Assembly (NCBI GenBank): GCA_029964075.1
Contig: CM057135.1
Coordinates: forward strand, 30,617,366 to 30,681,365
Direction of reading: 5' to 3'
DNA length: 64,000 nucleotides
DNA from: Patiria pectinifera
Taxonomy: Eukaryota > Echinodermata > Asteroidea > Valvatida > Asterinidae
Shown here: in pieces, positions 62,405 to 64,000 of the stretch
Layout of the letters: each line of letters opens with the position of its first letter
Position numbering within the stretch: the stretch's first letter is position 1
Position numbers and translations under genes: made by a program
The notes under the pieces: generated by a model
What the model was told of the DNA's origin: nothing
Databases searched by the model: none
Seen by the model: only the letters and a program-made list of their open reading frames with translations

Positions 62405-62827
62405 AAAGCATGCGCATTAACAACCAAGACTGATTTAACACCATGACAAAGTTAACACCATGCCTAACCGCCCAAAGAAACTGTATATTTGTATTGCAAT
62501 TTTCCCATGCAAGGTGCTATGCACGCACTGAACGCTCCTTCGACCAATAGGATTACCAAAATGCGCGTGTACCTCAACTTTAAGAACGCGCGATCGAGCG
62601 TGGTTCCACGTCAGTAAGCCGGTTTCGCGCACGCACCACTGATCACTTGCGCCCATTGGATAAACACGGCACTTTGCGCTTTTTCCGGTTCCAACGGTTC
62701 CAATGATTTTCAGTGCTACTTTGTGTGTAGTGGGCGTGGTTTAATTTAAAATGACGTCACATTTACGAACCGGATAGCCTCTACCTTTGCCGGATTATCT
62801 CTGGGAGTTGTCTGGTGTTTGATATTT

Positions 62828-62978
62828 CTACCAGAGTTTTTGGTCTTCCTCGTTGTCCGGATCGGGCTCGTAGCCGTCTAGGAAGTAGCATGTACCGGGA
62901 ATACTCTCAGGAAACCCGGCTGGGAGAGCCTCGCGTGGTCGGGGCGTGAAAGAAAACCTCCCGGACTTCTCAAGAAGT
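62828..62978 (-). CDS. gucy1a: Soluble guanylate cyclase subunit alpha, last coding exon (gene continues past 64 kb)
   Basis: The exon follows acceptor CTTTTTTCAG|A and completes an Arg codon. It then encodes LLEKSGRFSFTPRPREALP, FPESIPGTCYFLDGY and an acidic tail ending in Lys-Leu-Trp and TAG at 62830-62828. This aligns with the end of vertebrate alpha-1 (LLKDCPGFVFTPRSREELP, FP, IPG, C, FL-x-A-Y). The alpha subunit supplies the metal-binding aspartates of the heterodimer; those exons lie beyond the window. Its tail after the conserved block is shorter than in mammals. It has the same strand and order as the beta gene, 18 kb upstream of it. Whether it is closer to alpha-1 or alpha-2 cannot be told from 49 residues. 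Confidence 0.85.
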
Positions 62979-64000
62979 CTGAAAAAAGAGAAGCAATTCA
63001 ACACCAGATGTATATTATTATACATTAAACCTTTTTCCTTCGCATTTTGTAGATTTACCACAACATGTCCAAGTTAGCTGTGGATTAAAAAGCACCACAT
63101 GAACATCAAGAAACTGTGCTACTATAATGGCAGCTTCAGAATTTGTTAGTTAACTGTTCACTATTAAAAAGAGTTTTTTTTTTTTTAGATCACATTAAGA
63201 TGTCTTCCATTCATTCCATAGTAGACCTATACTATTAGTTTTCAAAGCATCCGGTATAATATACAGCGCCTGTGGTGACTTAATCCTGTTACTTCACGTG
63301 CCATAGGCGCCTCAATTTACCCACTGCTGTTGGTACACTTTCTTGAATGAAAACATCCCCCGCGCAAAATATCACTTGTAATCCGTAGTCATCAGCAAAG
63401 AGTGAAAGAAGGTCAGCTGCGCAGGCTTGCTTCGTTTCCTTTCATGCCTCTCAGCGATTATCAGCGTGATTAAGAACACTCGCAAGGATCACCAAACCGC
63501 GGGAAAAAATTATTGCCGCGGGAAAATATCTCAATGTTTTGTTTCTCACAGCTAGATCAGTCGCCTTTATGTTAATTTTCGTCGTATGCAGACGGCAAAA
63601 TAGTGGCCGGAGGATTTTGCCGCCATTACCCAGACAAGGAGAAATCGTGACTTAAGCTCGGCTCCGGGGTATGTTTGCGTAAATGTAATTGCAAAATATT
63701 CTGCCCCCTCCCCCTCCGTTTTTGGTACAATATATATAATTTCCCACTTGGAAAGTCTTCTTAATCGCGAATCTAGGGTAATTCTGATGTTCTTCAGATC
63801 CATCCTGATTTGCGAATATCATTCGGATGAGAGGATTTCTCCCATCTGACGTTCGTAATCAGCATAATGTAGCCTACTTCTACTTATATCAATAGTAACA
63901 TTCTACAATGTGTACCTAGGAATTATTGATGCGGATAAAAGTAATGAATTCATGGTAGGCTAATGAAATAAAGTCATGTTTCCCGTCTACTGGCATGTCG
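62979..64000 (-). other. gucy1a intron, truncated by window end
   Basis: No preceding exon is visible up to 64000, so the last intron exceeds 1 kb. Nothing else was recognised. Confidence 0.6.

Noticed and set aside
1-64000. CRISPR arrays, operons or other prokaryotic features
   Set aside because: Spliced animal genes and eukaryotic repeats throughout; no spaced direct repeats of CRISPR type.

Overview
The window is animal nuclear DNA. Genes are split by GT-AG introns of 0.3 to 11 kb, the background is AT-rich, and tRNA-derived SINEs, a non-LTR retrotransposon tail and several hairpin or short-TIR elements are scattered through it. Gene content, abundant TAGGCCTA and TACATGTA words, and the SINE types suggest a marine invertebrate deuterostome, most likely an echinoderm. 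The species cannot be fixed from the sequence.

Three genes were found by matching conceptual exons to known families and checking that splice phases join. (1) On the + strand at 3.9-10.8 kb is a complete five-coding-exon gene for the 4'-phosphopantetheinyl transferase AASDHPPT (292 aa). (2) On the - strand from 44.4 to 14.6 kb is a complete eight-exon gene for the beta-1 subunit of NO-sensing soluble guanylate cyclase (606 aa). It has the haem ligand His105, the Y-x-S-x-R haem-propionate motif and the beta-type cyclase residues. (3) On the - strand at 62.8-63.0 kb is the last exon of the soluble guanylate cyclase alpha subunit; the rest of that gene lies beyond 64 kb. Alpha and beta sit head to tail, alpha first, and their products form one obligate heterodimer making cGMP. 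AASDHPPT converges on the beta gene, and candidate poly(A) signals lie only about 450 bp apart near 12.1-12.5 kb.

Layout: 0-1.1 kb, a 70-83 bp tandem array split by a 199-bp element with a hammerhead-ribozyme-like terminus and a perfect 13-bp target-site duplication; 1.8-3.6 kb, candidate promoters and a 5'-UTR exon; 3.9-12 kb, AASDHPPT with a TTAA/piggyBac-type MITE, a SINE, a hairpin element and a 3 x 52 bp repeat in its introns; 12-14.5 kb, convergent 3' regions with a 123-bp minisatellite; 14.6-44.4 kb, gucy1b with a 170-bp tandem duplication, a 266-bp foldback element, a SINE and an antisense RTE-like LINE tail in its introns; 44.4-62.4 kb, an intergenic region with no recognised exon; 62.4-64 kb, the 3' end of gucy1a.

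The two observations most worth following are the hammerhead-like element at 704-902 and the AASDHPPT-gucy1b-gucy1a linkage. In human, AASDHPPT lies near GUCY1A2 on 11q22, while GUCY1A1 and GUCY1B1 lie together on 4q32. The order here looks like the arrangement before the vertebrate genome duplications.
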